The notes beneath the pieces are model-generated. The model was not told the origin of the DNA. It saw nothing but the letters and a program-made list of their open reading frames with translations, and did not search any database. A stretch of 64,000 nt of DNA, taken from the NCBI GenBank assembly GCA_001460835.1, contig CYKH01001645.1:1-64000 (forward strand). The letters run 5' to 3'. A program made the translations under genes and the position numbers. Positions within the stretch are counted from its first letter, which is position 1. Every line of letters begins with the position of its first letter. Below are positions 47,573 through 57,628 of the stretch, one piece after another. The DNA is from Bodo saltans (lineage: Eukaryota > Euglenozoa > Kinetoplastea > Eubodonida > Bodonidae).

Positions 47573-48829
47573 ATGCCTGAAAAGCGTCTGCGGTCACACT
47601 CATCTAATGCCACTCGACGAGCTTCTTCATCCTTCAGTGGCTCATCCACCGCATCAACGACTGCAAGTGAGGAGAGAGAAAAGCATTACCCGATGTTCGA
47701 GGACGACTACTTGGACAGGCCCCCGTCATCATCCTCACCAGCAGGTTCCCAACTGTTGGAACAACCACACCATCAACCCTTTATGTTAAAAGATGCTGCT
47801 ACACAAAAGTACTTGCTCTACGGTAGGTATTTGATGATTCGTCAACTTGGAAAGGGAACTTACTCGAAAGTTGTGTTGGCGAAAGATCTCCTCGCATCAT
47901 CCTCATCACGTGGTGACGGCATTGGTGATGTTGTTGCGATCAAAATTTTCAGAGGACAGCGCAACTACGACGACGCGTTTGACGATGAGTGCAGCATCCT
48001 AGAAGCCATATCATCATCTCATTCTGTGGCATCAACAACAACGAAGGTGTTTGCCGATGAACGCCAACGGTGTAACAGCGCTGATGAGGAAACGCTCGAT
48101 GATGGACTGTTAGTCGGTTCAATGTCGTTCTCGAAGATTCTGGCAGCTGTCAAGCACCGAGTGCACCGGGCTATCATTTTCCCCGCACTTGGCATGTCGC
48201 TGTTAGACATTTTGCAACACCGGAAGGCGTACTTCCGGCACCGTAAGGACGAGGACCCACCATCGCCGTTTGCGCAGCAGAGGCAAACAACGGACTCCTC
48301 TGCGCCGTATGAGAAGTTCCGCAAAGGAGGATTGCCGCTCTTTGTTGTGCGCTCCATTGGCTACCAACTCTTCGCATTCCTTCACTACATTCAAAGCAAA
48401 GGGGTTGTGCACACCGATCTCAAGCCAGAGAACATATTGTTAGCGCAAAAGAAGATTCTGATGTCGCGTCCCTTGGGTCCACTTCCAGTGACCTCCAGCA
48501 TCAAGGTGATTGATTTTGGGTCTGCTGAATTCACAGCTAGCTTCAAGAATCAAACCTCAAGTGGAACTCGCATCAGTTATAACACTATCCAAACACGCCA
48601 CTACCGTGCTCCTGAAGTTGTATTTGGGAGCGGTTGGTCGTACCCCGCCGATGTTTGGTCTGTTGGCCTTATTCTGTGGGAGCTGCTAAAAGGTGACTGC
48701 GTGTTTATGACACACGATGACAAGGAGCACTTGGCCATGATGCAAAGGTTCCTTGGCAGCCCATCCCGTGCTGATGGTGGGTTCTTCTCCATTTTTCGCC
48801 GAGGCGACAAAACGGATCACGTGATTTGA
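47573..48829 (+). CDS. LAMMER/CLK-type protein kinase, frameshifted near the 3' end
   Basis: The open frame codes for 418 residues. After a Ser-rich tail of about 75 residues, the kinase domain shows GKGTYSKVVLAKD, VVAIKIF, the LAMMER-type catalytic loop HTDLKPENILL, IKVIDFGSA, TRHYRAPEVVFGSGWSYPADVWSVG, and EHLAMMQRFLG, the motif that names the family (EHLAMMERILG). Long Ser/Asp-rich inserts lie in the N-lobe. The frame stops after GDKTDHVI, before the last kinase subdomains; these follow in the next frame up to 48996. In kinetoplastids the CLK group includes the kinetochore kinases KKT10/KKT19; membership in that pair cannot be decided here. Confidence 0.85.
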   Translation: MPEKRLRSHSSNATRRASSSFSGSSTASTTASEEREKHYPMFEDDYLDRPPSSSSPAGSQLLEQPHHQPFMLKDAATQKYLLYGRYLMIRQLGKGTYSKVVLAKDLLASSSSRGDGIGDVVAIKIFRGQRNYDDAFDDECSILEAISSSHSVASTTTKVFADERQRCNSADEETLDDGLLVGSMSFSKILAAVKHRVHRAIIFPALGMSLLDILQHRKAYFRHRKDEDPPSPFAQQRQTTDSSAPYEKFRKGGLPLFVVRSIGYQLFAFLHYIQSKGVVHTDLKPENILLAQKKILMSRPLGPLPVTSSIKVIDFGSAEFTASFKNQTSSGTRISYNTIQTRHYRAPEVVFGSGWSYPADVWSVGLILWELLKGDCVFMTHDDKEHLAMMQRFLGSPSRADGGFFSIFRRGDKTDHVI

Positions 48830-48996
48830 AATATCTGAATGCTATTGTGCCGCTTTGCCGTGAGTTTAAGGATCACAGCTCTGACGATGAATTCTGCGAT
48901 TTTGTGAGCCTCATAGGCAAAGTGCTCGAATGGGACCCAAATCGCCGGTTGACTGCGGCTGATGCGTTGTCACACCCTTTCTTTGCGTCTTCATAG
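48811..48996 (+). pseudogene. C-terminal end of the LAMMER kinase in another frame
   Basis: Codons in the frame of 48811 read NGSRDLKYLNAIVPLCREF and then LIGKVLEWDPNRRLTAADAL and SHPFFASS before TAG at 48994-48996. These are kinase subdomains X-XI, including the invariant Arg in DPNRRLT and the HPFF end. The natural join is near the AAAA run at 48808-48811. A missing A there would explain the break, so either a sequencing/consensus error or a real inactivating change is likely. Confidence 0.75.
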
Positions 48997-49127
48997 ATGT
49001 GTTTTTATATTTTTTTTAAAATAATTTTTGACTCTAACAATCAAATGATTGTAGTTTTTCATCCTCCCACGCCTCCATTGCATGTCTGGTGTCGCAGCAA
49101 CAGTGGAGTACAGAGAAAAGAAGTGTG

Positions 49128-50624
49128 ATGTCAAGTGCCGCTGCTGCGATGGCTCGTCGGTTGGACTGGGCTCAGCGGATGGTGAACCAAGACGACCCCA
49201 GCGCTCGAGGCGCACTTGAGCGTGAGTTGTTCGCCACTGTTGTAGAGAGCGACGAGCAGGTCCTGAACATGTTTACCGCCTGGGAGCGTCGATCGATTCC
49301 CCCGCACCCATTAGCAGAGCTGGAAGCGGCTATCACTCATAGAAGAAGTGGTGGCAAGCGCCAAGATGAAGGATCACCAAAACACTCGAGCAGCGCTGCA
49401 GCACAGCTAGCCAATATCGGAGTGAAATCTATCGATGAACAGTTGGCGAAGGCGTTGGAGTTGATTCGCACTGCTTCGTCGAGCCGCAGTCGCAGCGACG
49501 AAATTGACGCCGGTGGCGAGGAGGAGGGCTCGTCGCGTCGTTCACCGACTGACGGCAACAACCTCAGCGGGAACCTAAGTGGGGATGGGCACGGGAGCGG
49601 CGATGAGGGGTTGGTCCGTCGTCCTGCGGCGGTAAAACTTAGCACACATACACTGGTGCCTAGTGTCTACACGGAGGAGGATCATCGCAAGAAGTCCCCT
49701 GTTGCAGGAGGAGGGGGGAAAGGGCGGCGATCACGATCCCCTCGCTCTCCGCGGCTGAGGCGTGTCCCTTCGCCTGAATCTACAATGTGGATGTCGCAAA
49801 CCGAGACCACATTTACCGCTGTTGGGCGCCGACGAGGTCCTGGAGATTACCGACCTCTTCATCCAATCGAGTTTGGCGGCGTGCTAGAAATCTTGAGGGA
49901 AGATAATGAGATCAGGGCAACAACAGCTAATGAGCGCGAAGATCCGTCAAACGAAAAAGATCACGTGACACCCAATGCCCAAGGACACCCAAAGTCAATA
50001 GCGTCACCACATAGCCGCCAGGAGAGTGCGGACACAGCCTCCAACGCGCAACAACGCAACAACCTAGCGGCGACTCCCACTGGTGAAATACCTTCCTTTC
50101 CCTCACCGCACCTTTTGCGCCTTGCTCGATTAGCGGTACGACACTACCCTCTCAAGTCAGACTTTTCCTTGGAGCGAGTGGACTACTTCGCTCACCACAA
50201 TTCGTCTGCAGACCACCACCACGCATCACTGCCACAACAACATGGAGAAGTGCCACCGCGCATGAGCGGCGGTCAACTGACACCGCCCGCTGGCTCCTCG
50301 CCAACAATCCTACTTGAGGGTGGCCGGACGGAACCTGGGTGGCTGGAGGAGTCGTCGCCATTAGCTTCGCTACGTGGCCAAGAGCACCCTGATGTGTTGC
50401 ACCAAGACGATGAGCAGCATCGCCGCGATGAGATACAAACGCCTGACACGAAACACGCAACGAAGAGCCAGGGAGTACCAGTGGATATCTCTGTTGGTGG
50501 ACTCCAACGTATTATTGCCAGAGTTTCAGATCAACTTCGCCAGCGAGAACTTCAACGGCACCGTGCTGCGCAGCGCACCAGCTTGTCTCCAAGGCGAGCG
50601 CATCAAGACAAAGCTTTTCGTTGA
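49128..50624 (+). CDS. Low-complexity hypothetical protein
   Basis: The product has 498 residues from MSSAAAAMARRLDWAQRM. The first 100 residues are helical (ERELFATVVESDEQVLNMFT, SIDEQLAKALELI). A long Ser/Arg/Asp-rich middle follows (SSSRSRSDEIDAGGEEEGSS, KGRRSRSPRSPRLRR), resembling an RS-type disordered region. An ordered-looking LLRLARLAVRHYPLKSDFSL block lies near residue 330, and a helical DISVGGLQRIIARVSDQLRQ block lies at the C-terminus. No family is recognised. The gap to the upstream kinase is only 131 bases, the shortest here, so its leader must be short. Confidence 0.7.
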   Translation: MSSAAAAMARRLDWAQRMVNQDDPSARGALERELFATVVESDEQVLNMFTAWERRSIPPHPLAELEAAITHRRSGGKRQDEGSPKHSSSAAAQLANIGVKSIDEQLAKALELIRTASSSRSRSDEIDAGGEEEGSSRRSPTDGNNLSGNLSGDGHGSGDEGLVRRPAAVKLSTHTLVPSVYTEEDHRKKSPVAGGGGKGRRSRSPRSPRLRRVPSPESTMWMSQTETTFTAVGRRRGPGDYRPLHPIEFGGVLEILREDNEIRATTANEREDPSNEKDHVTPNAQGHPKSIASPHSRQESADTASNAQQRNNLAATPTGEIPSFPSPHLLRLARLAVRHYPLKSDFSLERVDYFAHHNSSADHHHASLPQQHGEVPPRMSGGQLTPPAGSSPTILLEGGRTEPGWLEESSPLASLRGQEHPDVLHQDDEQHRRDEIQTPDTKHATKSQGVPVDISVGGLQRIIARVSDQLRQRELQRHRAAQRTSLSPRRAHQDKAFR

Positions 50625-50987
50625 GTGATGTCAATCAAACTGCGTTTCCATGAGCTCAAAAAATGATTTGTATTGCATTTGATTCTTCGTTTGATCGTCA
50701 TCATTTCTTTTGTTTCAAAGTTCGTGAAACTCGCAAGTTTTTCTCCGTTTTTTTTTTTTCTTCTCATGAATACATGCTTCCCTTGTTTTTCTTGGAAAGC
50801 CAACCAAAAAAAGAAAGAACAAAGGTGATCACAGGCAAACAACAGTGTGTGGATTTGTAGTGCGCTATCATCACAAACCCCCCTTTGTAACTCACCAATT
50901 TTCGAACTCAGGACGCGCAAGTCAGCAGGCTAAACACACTTGTCATCACAACAACTAACTCTCATTCATCCCATCCCAGCCTGCCGG
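50625..50987. other. Intergenic, no gene
   Basis: About 360 bases. A long T tract (50748-50759) and TC-rich sequence precede the RRM gene, whose frame is open but ATG-less back to 50940. Confidence 0.55.
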
Positions 50988-53162
50988 ATGATGCCATCCA
51001 ATTCTTCTCTACAGTTCCCATTGCTCCAGAGCCCTCATCCGCCTTCATCACCGACCTTGGCTGCATTTCTGCCACATCACCAAGCAGTAGCGGGAGCGGC
51101 TCCTCACAATCAGTCAGCACAAGCTCACACTCAACAACAACTGCAACAACAACAACAAATCATAACACCGCTGTGTTTGTCTCTCGATGCATCCTCATCG
51201 TTCACAATGATGCCTTCTGTGCTCAGCTTGGCGCCTCCAATCGTGTCGAATACTACGACAACCACCACTTCTACAGCAGGAGGAGCCGCGGCCGCGTTGC
51301 ATGTTGGCATAGAGGCCCACAGCAGTCATCAAGACATCGTCAACACTGCGTCGTCAACCACCACCTCCAACCTTATGCCATCTTTCAGGGTGGAGGAGAG
51401 TATGAATTTGTACATTAGCCAAGTCCCTGCCTCGTACAACTCGACCAAGCTGCGCGAGGCGTTTGCTAAGTACGGACCTATTCACTCTGCCAAGGTGATG
51501 TTTGACCCTCTCACAAACGAAAGCAGATGCTTTGGATTCGTGTTATTTGAGTCGTCTGAAGATGGAGCACGCGCGATGTCGTCCATGAACGGCGTGGTCC
51601 TGGAGGAGGGAAGCGGGCGTCTTCATGTGCGTGTGGCAAGACCCACCGCACTCCCACAACCTCTCCGCGGAGATATCGTAACAACAACCACGACTCCGCA
51701 TCCTGCCACCTCAGTCTTCACCAATCAGCAGGCGGCAATTCTGCCTCAACAACAACAACAACTTACTTCAGATTGGATCGGCCTGTCTCCTTCATTGGCA
51801 CCGACAACAATCACATTCCCGACGCAACAGCAAATTCGCATCGGCGGCATCGATCCGCAGCAACGTGCGCAAGCCATGTCGTCCATGCAGTTACCTACTA
51901 CTACTCCTGTTACCATTCCAGCATCCGTGACCACCACCACATCCACCACCTCAGCTGCAGCAGCAGCAGCACCGACGCAGAATATCATGGTGCTTGACCA
52001 ATATGGTCGAAATCCATCACTGCTCGGTAACGGAGGAGGGGGAGTAGTGTCGCGGATGGAATCCCACCAACAACAACATTATCACCATTCCTCATCATTC
52101 CTTGGTGGCCACAACGACCACCACCACCACAACCAATACCATCTCAACCAACAACAACAACAACTACAACACTTACATCAGCAGTCACCATGGGCTGCTC
52201 AGCCCGCTGCCCACCACCACCACCACCACCATCAGAGCCAGCCACCACCTTCACTGTTCACCAACAGCAGCGTCCCACCAGTCAATCAGCAACAGCTAGC
52301 ATCGTCATCCTCCCAGCAGCAACCTTTATGGTTGCCTGTCACAGGACAACAACAACAACGCCAGCAACTACCACCACCACCACAACCAACACCCATGTCT
52401 ATGCAACAGCAGCACCACAATCAACAAGGTCAATTTCCTCCGCTTTGGATCCCTAACGGCCCACCGGTATTGCTGCCAGCCAACTCACCCACAACTCCAG
52501 CCTCTTCATCCATGAGCCAATCGAGTGGCACCTTGTACCACTCGCCATCAGGGACCGCGGCGTCTTCGTCGGTGACAACACAGTGGACGACGTCATCGCT
52601 AGGGACGCCCTTATCCTTGGAACCCCCCGCTGCTATTTCCAGCACGGGAAGCTCACTCATGAGGCTCCCGCCGCCGCACGTCGGCAGCCACTACGTCAGC
52701 ACGAGCCTACCGAAGCACGCCGCTTCGTTCTCACAACTTCTTTCCTCGTCAAGTGGAACGACGGCCATGTTGACATCTCCGGTAGATATGTCTTCTGGTA
52801 CGTCTGTTCTCGCAGGAACCCCGTTTCCTGTCCATCACGCGACGACAGCAGCGTTGCAGGTCCACTGTCACCCCGCAACACCGCCTCAACATCAGGCGTA
52901 TCCTTCGCTCCACCACCATGCGGCCCACTCCCAACCGCTGCTGCCACCACCCGCAGTCGGCGCCGTGATTGTCGGAGCCCAACAACATCAGCAACACGTT
53001 GCTGTTCCAACACAGGACTCATTTTCCCATTTCCCGCAGTGGGCGCATAGCAACAGCAACAACAACGGGAATGGCTATTTGTTGCCCACACAAAGTACAA
53101 CATCGACGATCCCCCCAAGCTCATCAGCGACGCCAATCATGCCCGAATACCAATTTCGGTGA
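50988..53162 (+). CDS. Q/H-rich single-RRM RNA-binding protein (paralogue 1)
   Basis: The product has 724 residues. One RRM lies at about residues 137-222: MNLYISQVPASYNSTKLREA (RNP2 LYISQV), ESRCFGFVLFES (RNP1) and a C-terminal RVARPTALPQPLRGD. The rest is low complexity: Gln runs coded mainly by CAA, His runs by CAC/CAT, Ser/Thr/Pro stretches. Such prion-like tails drive RNA granules. The RRM is closely alike to that of the 56381 gene (RVARPTALPQPL shared exactly), so the two are paralogues. The style resembles trypanosome UBP/RBP proteins that control mRNA stability. About 3.2 kb of gene-free DNA follows, unusually long. Confidence 0.88.
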   Translation: MMPSNSSLQFPLLQSPHPPSSPTLAAFLPHHQAVAGAAPHNQSAQAHTQQQLQQQQQIITPLCLSLDASSSFTMMPSVLSLAPPIVSNTTTTTTSTAGGAAAALHVGIEAHSSHQDIVNTASSTTTSNLMPSFRVEESMNLYISQVPASYNSTKLREAFAKYGPIHSAKVMFDPLTNESRCFGFVLFESSEDGARAMSSMNGVVLEEGSGRLHVRVARPTALPQPLRGDIVTTTTTPHPATSVFTNQQAAILPQQQQQLTSDWIGLSPSLAPTTITFPTQQQIRIGGIDPQQRAQAMSSMQLPTTTPVTIPASVTTTTSTTSAAAAAAPTQNIMVLDQYGRNPSLLGNGGGGVVSRMESHQQQHYHHSSSFLGGHNDHHHHNQYHLNQQQQQLQHLHQQSPWAAQPAAHHHHHHHQSQPPPSLFTNSSVPPVNQQQLASSSSQQQPLWLPVTGQQQQRQQLPPPPQPTPMSMQQQHHNQQGQFPPLWIPNGPPVLLPANSPTTPASSSMSQSSGTLYHSPSGTAASSSVTTQWTTSSLGTPLSLEPPAAISSTGSSLMRLPPPHVGSHYVSTSLPKHAASFSQLLSSSSGTTAMLTSPVDMSSGTSVLAGTPFPVHHATTAALQVHCHPATPPQHQAYPSLHHHAAHSQPLLPPPAVGAVIVGAQQHQQHVAVPTQDSFSHFPQWAHSNSNNNGNGYLLPTQSTTSTIPPSSSATPIMPEYQFR

Positions 53163-55924
53163 AATTCGCTAACCAGTAACAACAAAAAAAAAATGTGACC
53201 AGTCATACATTTATTTTCTGTCGCTGTGTGATTATGCTTTCATCGCAGAGTGCGAGGGGAAAATAACCCCCCAGAGTTGTGGTTGGTAAAGTGGAGGTTC
53301 ATGAAAAAAACGTTGGCTGTCGTGTGGTGAGTAACTCTGCGTTCATGCGTTACGACGTATGCGTCAGTGGGGTGGAGGGCATTTTTGATTGTTGTCCTTT
53401 TCCCCTGCGAAACCCACTTGATCACCACTTGGGATTCCTTCCCCTTCTTTTTTTTTATGTTCCTTCCAAAAAATAACACCACAAACTCACGCGCTTTTCA
53501 CCCCCTCTTTTTTCCGTTTTTTTTTTTTCCCCCTTTTCTAAAAGTGAGGGTCATTTGTTTCACATTCATTTAATTTTTTTGCTGTTATTTTGCAAGTGTT
53601 ACCTTTTCCTGTTGTTATTTTTACCCCTCAGTACCCTTTTTCCCATACCCCCTCGTCGAAATTGATACTTGCGCAACCCTCTCTACTTTTGCTTATTAAA
53701 ATCTCCTTTGCCACTACATTCAAAGAAAACGAAAGAAGAGAAGTACACGACGTGAGAATGAAAGTGACACAGAAACTAACACCTTTGTTCTAGTTATGAC
53801 CGTGGCTTTTTTTCCCTTTCTTGTGCAATAATGAGAAAACCATCATTTCACCTTCTTTTTTGCTGAGAAATCCAAAAGACATTTGAAAGCTTACCTCAGC
53901 TTTGCCTCCCTCTCTTGCTTCCTGCTTTCCTCCTCTGTTTTGATGCGGTCCTCTGTCAGTCACGCTATCTCGTAGCGGGGTGTTAACGACGAAAACTCGG
54001 ACAACCTGCGGCGTAATGTAAACGTGCGTGTTCAACGTGTCGCTACATGGTGTGAGAAAACTAAGAGTGGGGCAAAATGCAAGAAAAATCAAAACCGAGA
54101 ACAAAGAAATCCAAAGCCTCCACGAACTTACGGACAGGAAAGTCAAGGCAAGTCAGGAGTAACTATGGGGGCTCATTGTCCCCCCGGCACGTCTCCAAAG
54201 TGTCAACATCGTCGTGTGCTGCATCATACAGACAACTTCGGGTTTGACCATCCGTGAGGGAGACGGGTCGAACGCGCAATGTATTCTAGTGAACGATGTC
54301 GATACCAGATACGCCACAGTTTTCTCTAACTTTATATATTTTTTCTCAGTCCAAAATTAACGCAAAATCAAAAAAGAAAACATCACTACGGGAGGTTTAA
54401 GAAGACCCCAAGGTGGGCAAGTTCTGGAGGGGAAAAGAAAATCACGAAAAAGAAAAAAAAATACACACAACACACTTACTACCTCTTGTTCGACCTCTCG
54501 TTAGTGCAAAACGAGTCATCCTTTTTCTTATATCGTTTCACTTCACACTTCTCCTTGTCCTTACCTCTGTTCTCCCTCTCCCTTTGTTTCTTTGTGCCAC
54601 ATCTGTGAACGAAGTGCTAGAGACTGTACCTCCGTGGCCCCAACGAAGTTTTTTTGTCGATGCATGAACCTCGTGTATTTGTTTTCCCTTCCCGTGTGAT
54701 CACTCAGACTAGAGCTGCGTGACATGAGACTGATATTGATACTAAGTGGGGAATGTGAAACAACACACAAAAAAGAACAACATACAGAGTCAAACACAAA
54801 ATACAATTCGTTGGAGCCCTACCCTGCATTGTTCCCCTCAAATCGAGCCTGCACAGATACACTCACACTCAACACAGAAAAAATGCAGAGAAAAACAAAA
54901 GTCACTCACTTACAAATTAACAAGTGAACGCAAAACAGATGCAGCTGGCTGGTCGACAACCAAGACCAACGAGAATTGAAAACTCAATGCCCTGCTATTG
55001 TTTCTTAACAAAAAAAAAAAGCAACAAAAAAAAAAACAACCAAGAAAGACAAACTTTTTTCTGTGTATGTGAGAGAGTGTCCGTCCTTCGTGTGGGGAGT
55101 TCAGCACATCTTATCTTGACAAGTGTTGTGTTTGGTCTGACGAAACGATGCACATAGTACTGAAGTCAGACTATGCATTTGCTTTTCTTCAAACAAGCAA
55201 GGATGAGGCCAGTGAAAATGACTTTCCTTCTATCCGTCGTTGTTCGCATTGATTTGATTGTTTTTTCCAATTTCTTTCGTTTCAAACTCACCTTGTCACC
55301 TGACTGGCCCTTTTGGTTTGTTTCTCGCTTTCATTTTACTTTGAAAATTTGTTGCTTTCTCTTTGTTTTGGTTGTGCACTTTGCACTTTGCACTTTTGTT
55401 GTCGGTTTCTCTGATTTGTTTTCCTCTTTTCCCCCCCTCGCTCTTCGCTTCTTTGTTCGTTTTTATCGGATGCTCGAAATGATTCCTGCTCGTCCTCTCC
55501 GCATTCTTGCAGTGTGATTTTGTCCCCTTTCTCGCAATCTCAAAGCTCTCTCGTTTTCCCCCTTCAACATGATAATCATACACACGTCCATCCAGTTTCA
55601 AAAAAAAGTCTTTTTGGATTGCTTCGGCGACAAAGAAAGTGCAAAAAACAAAACAACAACAAAAAAAAAAACCCACAACCAATCATAAGGTGTTACTTTT
55701 ATGTCTTCGCTCCCCCCTACTTCACTTAATTCACATCCCTCCTCACTAGCCCTCCTCCTCCCCCCATTTCCTAAAGGTTTTTTTTTTTTCTCCTTTCCAC
55801 TCCCATTTTTTTTTAAACAACGAGTAAAACAAACCAAAGAAGAAAGAGGAGAATGAAACTAATTCTGCTAAAGTAGCTGTCGACAAAAAACAATCATGTC
55901 CATACAACACGGTCGAAGGAAAAA

Positions 55925-55963
55925 AAAAAAAATGGAGCGGAGCTGCGCTCCTTCATTTTTTTT
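55925..55963. repeat. A/T-stem hairpin
   Basis: Eight A (55925-55932) plus TG pair with CA plus eight T (55954-55963), and GGAGCG-type inner bases pair as GAGCG (55935-55939) with CGCTC (55946-55950) around a six-base loop; CTT (55951-55953) bulges out. Total stem is about 15 pairs. Confidence 0.65.
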
Positions 55964-56055
55964 CTTTATTCATGTTCACATTTCGTTTGGTGTGCCTTAG
56001 TTTTGTTAATCGTTTCTCGTGCCTCGTTCTTCGAAACTTCCATGTGCATGTTTTT

Positions 56056-56076
56056 CAGTTGAAAAATTTTCAACTG
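56056..56076. repeat. Perfect 21-base palindrome
   Basis: CAGTTGAAAA at 56056-56065 and TTTTCAACTG at 56067-56076 are exact inverted copies with a single central A. It lies 304 bases before the ATG of the second RRM gene. Confidence 0.9.
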
Positions 56077-56380
56077 CATTGAAATATTTAGCTCGCACCT
56101 TCCGCTTTGTTGTGTTGGCCCTTTATATGATGTCAGGACGTAGACAGCAAAGAGAATAACGAAGGACGGAGAGTGCATATAATCGAGGAAATAGCACCAC
56201 CAACGACGACTAATATCACAAATCAGATTAACCAAACGAAAAGAAAACAAACCCAACAACCAACAAGTGGCCGAAGGAAGACATCATATCATCACACTGA
56301 TCTTAGCAAACACAGCCATCAAGATCCCATTCATTATCACACACTCACTCACGCACTCACACTCAATACACAAACGCACA

Positions 56381-57628
56381 ATGCAGCAGCACTACTCGGC
56401 AAACTACTCTGCAGGAGAATATGATACCTCCAATACTCACGATGTTCCCTCCACCACTGGATTCAGCGATGCTGACAATGGTGCAGTGTCTGTGGGTACC
56501 ACTGATGAGGTTATGACAACAGGTGAAGACTCGCATCATCACGCTCAGAACCAAGGACACATACATCAAGATCAGAACGGCGAATTTCAAAGCCAGCGAA
56601 GAAACCAAGAACAACATCAGCAACAACAACAACAAACAGCTGCCGCAACTGGCCCGGTCAACACCTCGAGCCGCGGTGCCTTCCGTGTTGTGGAAGGAAT
56701 GAATCTGTATGTATCGCAACTCCCTCCATCTTACAACTCAACGCGCTTGCGTGAAGTGTTTTCACAATTTGGTGCTATTCACTCTGCGAAAGTCATGCAT
56801 GATGCTCGCACAAATGAGAGCCGTTGTTTCGGCTTCGTCCTTTTTGAGCGATCAACTGATGGAGAACGTGCAATCGCTGAAATGAGCGGTGTCATCTTGG
56901 AAGATGGGGGAAATCGCCTTCAAATTCGCGTTGCTCGGCCTACCGCACTCCCTCAACCTCTCCGAGACGATGCCGCTGCGGAGGGAGGAGAGTTCGCTGT
57001 CAAGTCGCCGCTGGACGCGGGTGCAAGAGCCTCCAACGGGTTTGGCTCGAATGATGGTGATGGCGACGGTGATGACTATCAATATGGCGACCAGTTTCGC
57101 AACAACAGCAACAACCGCAATATCAGAAATGCAAACTACAACAATCACAACAATTTCAATCATCACAAGTTCAACAATCACAACAATTCTCGACGTGCCC
57201 AAAACTTTCAGCAGCAACAACAGCAGCAGTTTTCTCCCTCTTCTTCCGCGCCACCGTCGCATCTGTCCTCTCCTTTGGACAACGACATGATGATGCCGAT
57301 GATGATGCCTATGGCCGGTATGATGCCGATGGCGCCGATGCCGTTTGGTGCTATGTACCCGGCGGGAGGCGCTATGATGGCTCCTTACATGATGATGCCG
57401 AATGCTGGCTACTCGATGATGCCATCACCAAATGTCTACTATGTACCTACTGCCTTTGCGCCGCCCACTGCTGGAGGAGCAGGGTATCCTTTGATGCCAG
57501 CAACACAACAGGGGGGAGCCGCGTCGGGTGGTACGAGCAACAACGGTAGCAATGGGTATCTTCCGTCATACCAAGCTGCTTCAGCTGGCCAATGGCCTAA
57601 TCAGCAGCAGCAGCAACAACATCAGTAA
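56381..57628 (+). CDS. Q/N-rich single-RRM RNA-binding protein (paralogue 2)
   Basis: The product has 415 residues from MQQHYSANYSAGEYD; the frame upstream to 56267 starts at GTG. The RRM (about 105-190) reads MNLYVSQLPPSYNSTRLREV, ESRCFGFVLFERSTDGERA and ends in RVARPTALPQPLRDD, close to paralogue 1 at 50988. Flanking regions are Gln runs, an Asn/His/Arg-rich stretch (57100-57200, NNRNIRNANYNNHNN) and a Met/Pro/Gly-rich region with repeated MMMPM units (57285-57420), then Gln to the end. The Met-rich segment is unlike the tail of paralogue 1. A role in mRNA stability or granule assembly is inferred. Confidence 0.88.
   Translation: MQQHYSANYSAGEYDTSNTHDVPSTTGFSDADNGAVSVGTTDEVMTTGEDSHHHAQNQGHIHQDQNGEFQSQRRNQEQHQQQQQQTAAATGPVNTSSRGAFRVVEGMNLYVSQLPPSYNSTRLREVFSQFGAIHSAKVMHDARTNESRCFGFVLFERSTDGERAIAEMSGVILEDGGNRLQIRVARPTALPQPLRDDAAAEGGEFAVKSPLDAGARASNGFGSNDGDGDGDDYQYGDQFRNNSNNRNIRNANYNNHNNFNHHKFNNHNNSRRAQNFQQQQQQQFSPSSSAPPSHLSSPLDNDMMMPMMMPMAGMMPMAPMPFGAMYPAGGAMMAPYMMMPNAGYSMMPSPNVYYVPTAFAPPTAGGAGYPLMPATQQGGAASGGTSNNGSNGYLPSYQAASAGQWPNQQQQQQHQ

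Larger units (their letters stand above)
53163..56380. other. 3.2-kb gene-free stretch between the RRM paralogues
   Basis: No acceptable gene. It is rich in T, A and C runs (53519-53533, 55009-55020, 55027-55037, 55660-55671, 55920-55932), and holds a hairpin-forming A/T repeat (55925-55963) and a perfect palindrome (56056-56076). Short frames are translations of homopolymer tracts and lack family features. It is probably long 3' flank of paralogue 1 plus 5' flank of paralogue 2. No tRNA or snoRNA was recognised, although small unstructured RNAs cannot be excluded. Confidence 0.6.

Noticed and set aside
45695-53624. A 17-base exact match, CCTGTTGTTATTTTTAC, at 45695-45711 and 53608-53624
   Set aside because: In T-rich flanks of a 64-kb window a match of this length is not much above chance, and the surroundings differ.
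54241-54290. GGGTCGAACGCG, loosely like a tRNA B box
   Set aside because: No A box at the right distance and no cloverleaf can be drawn.
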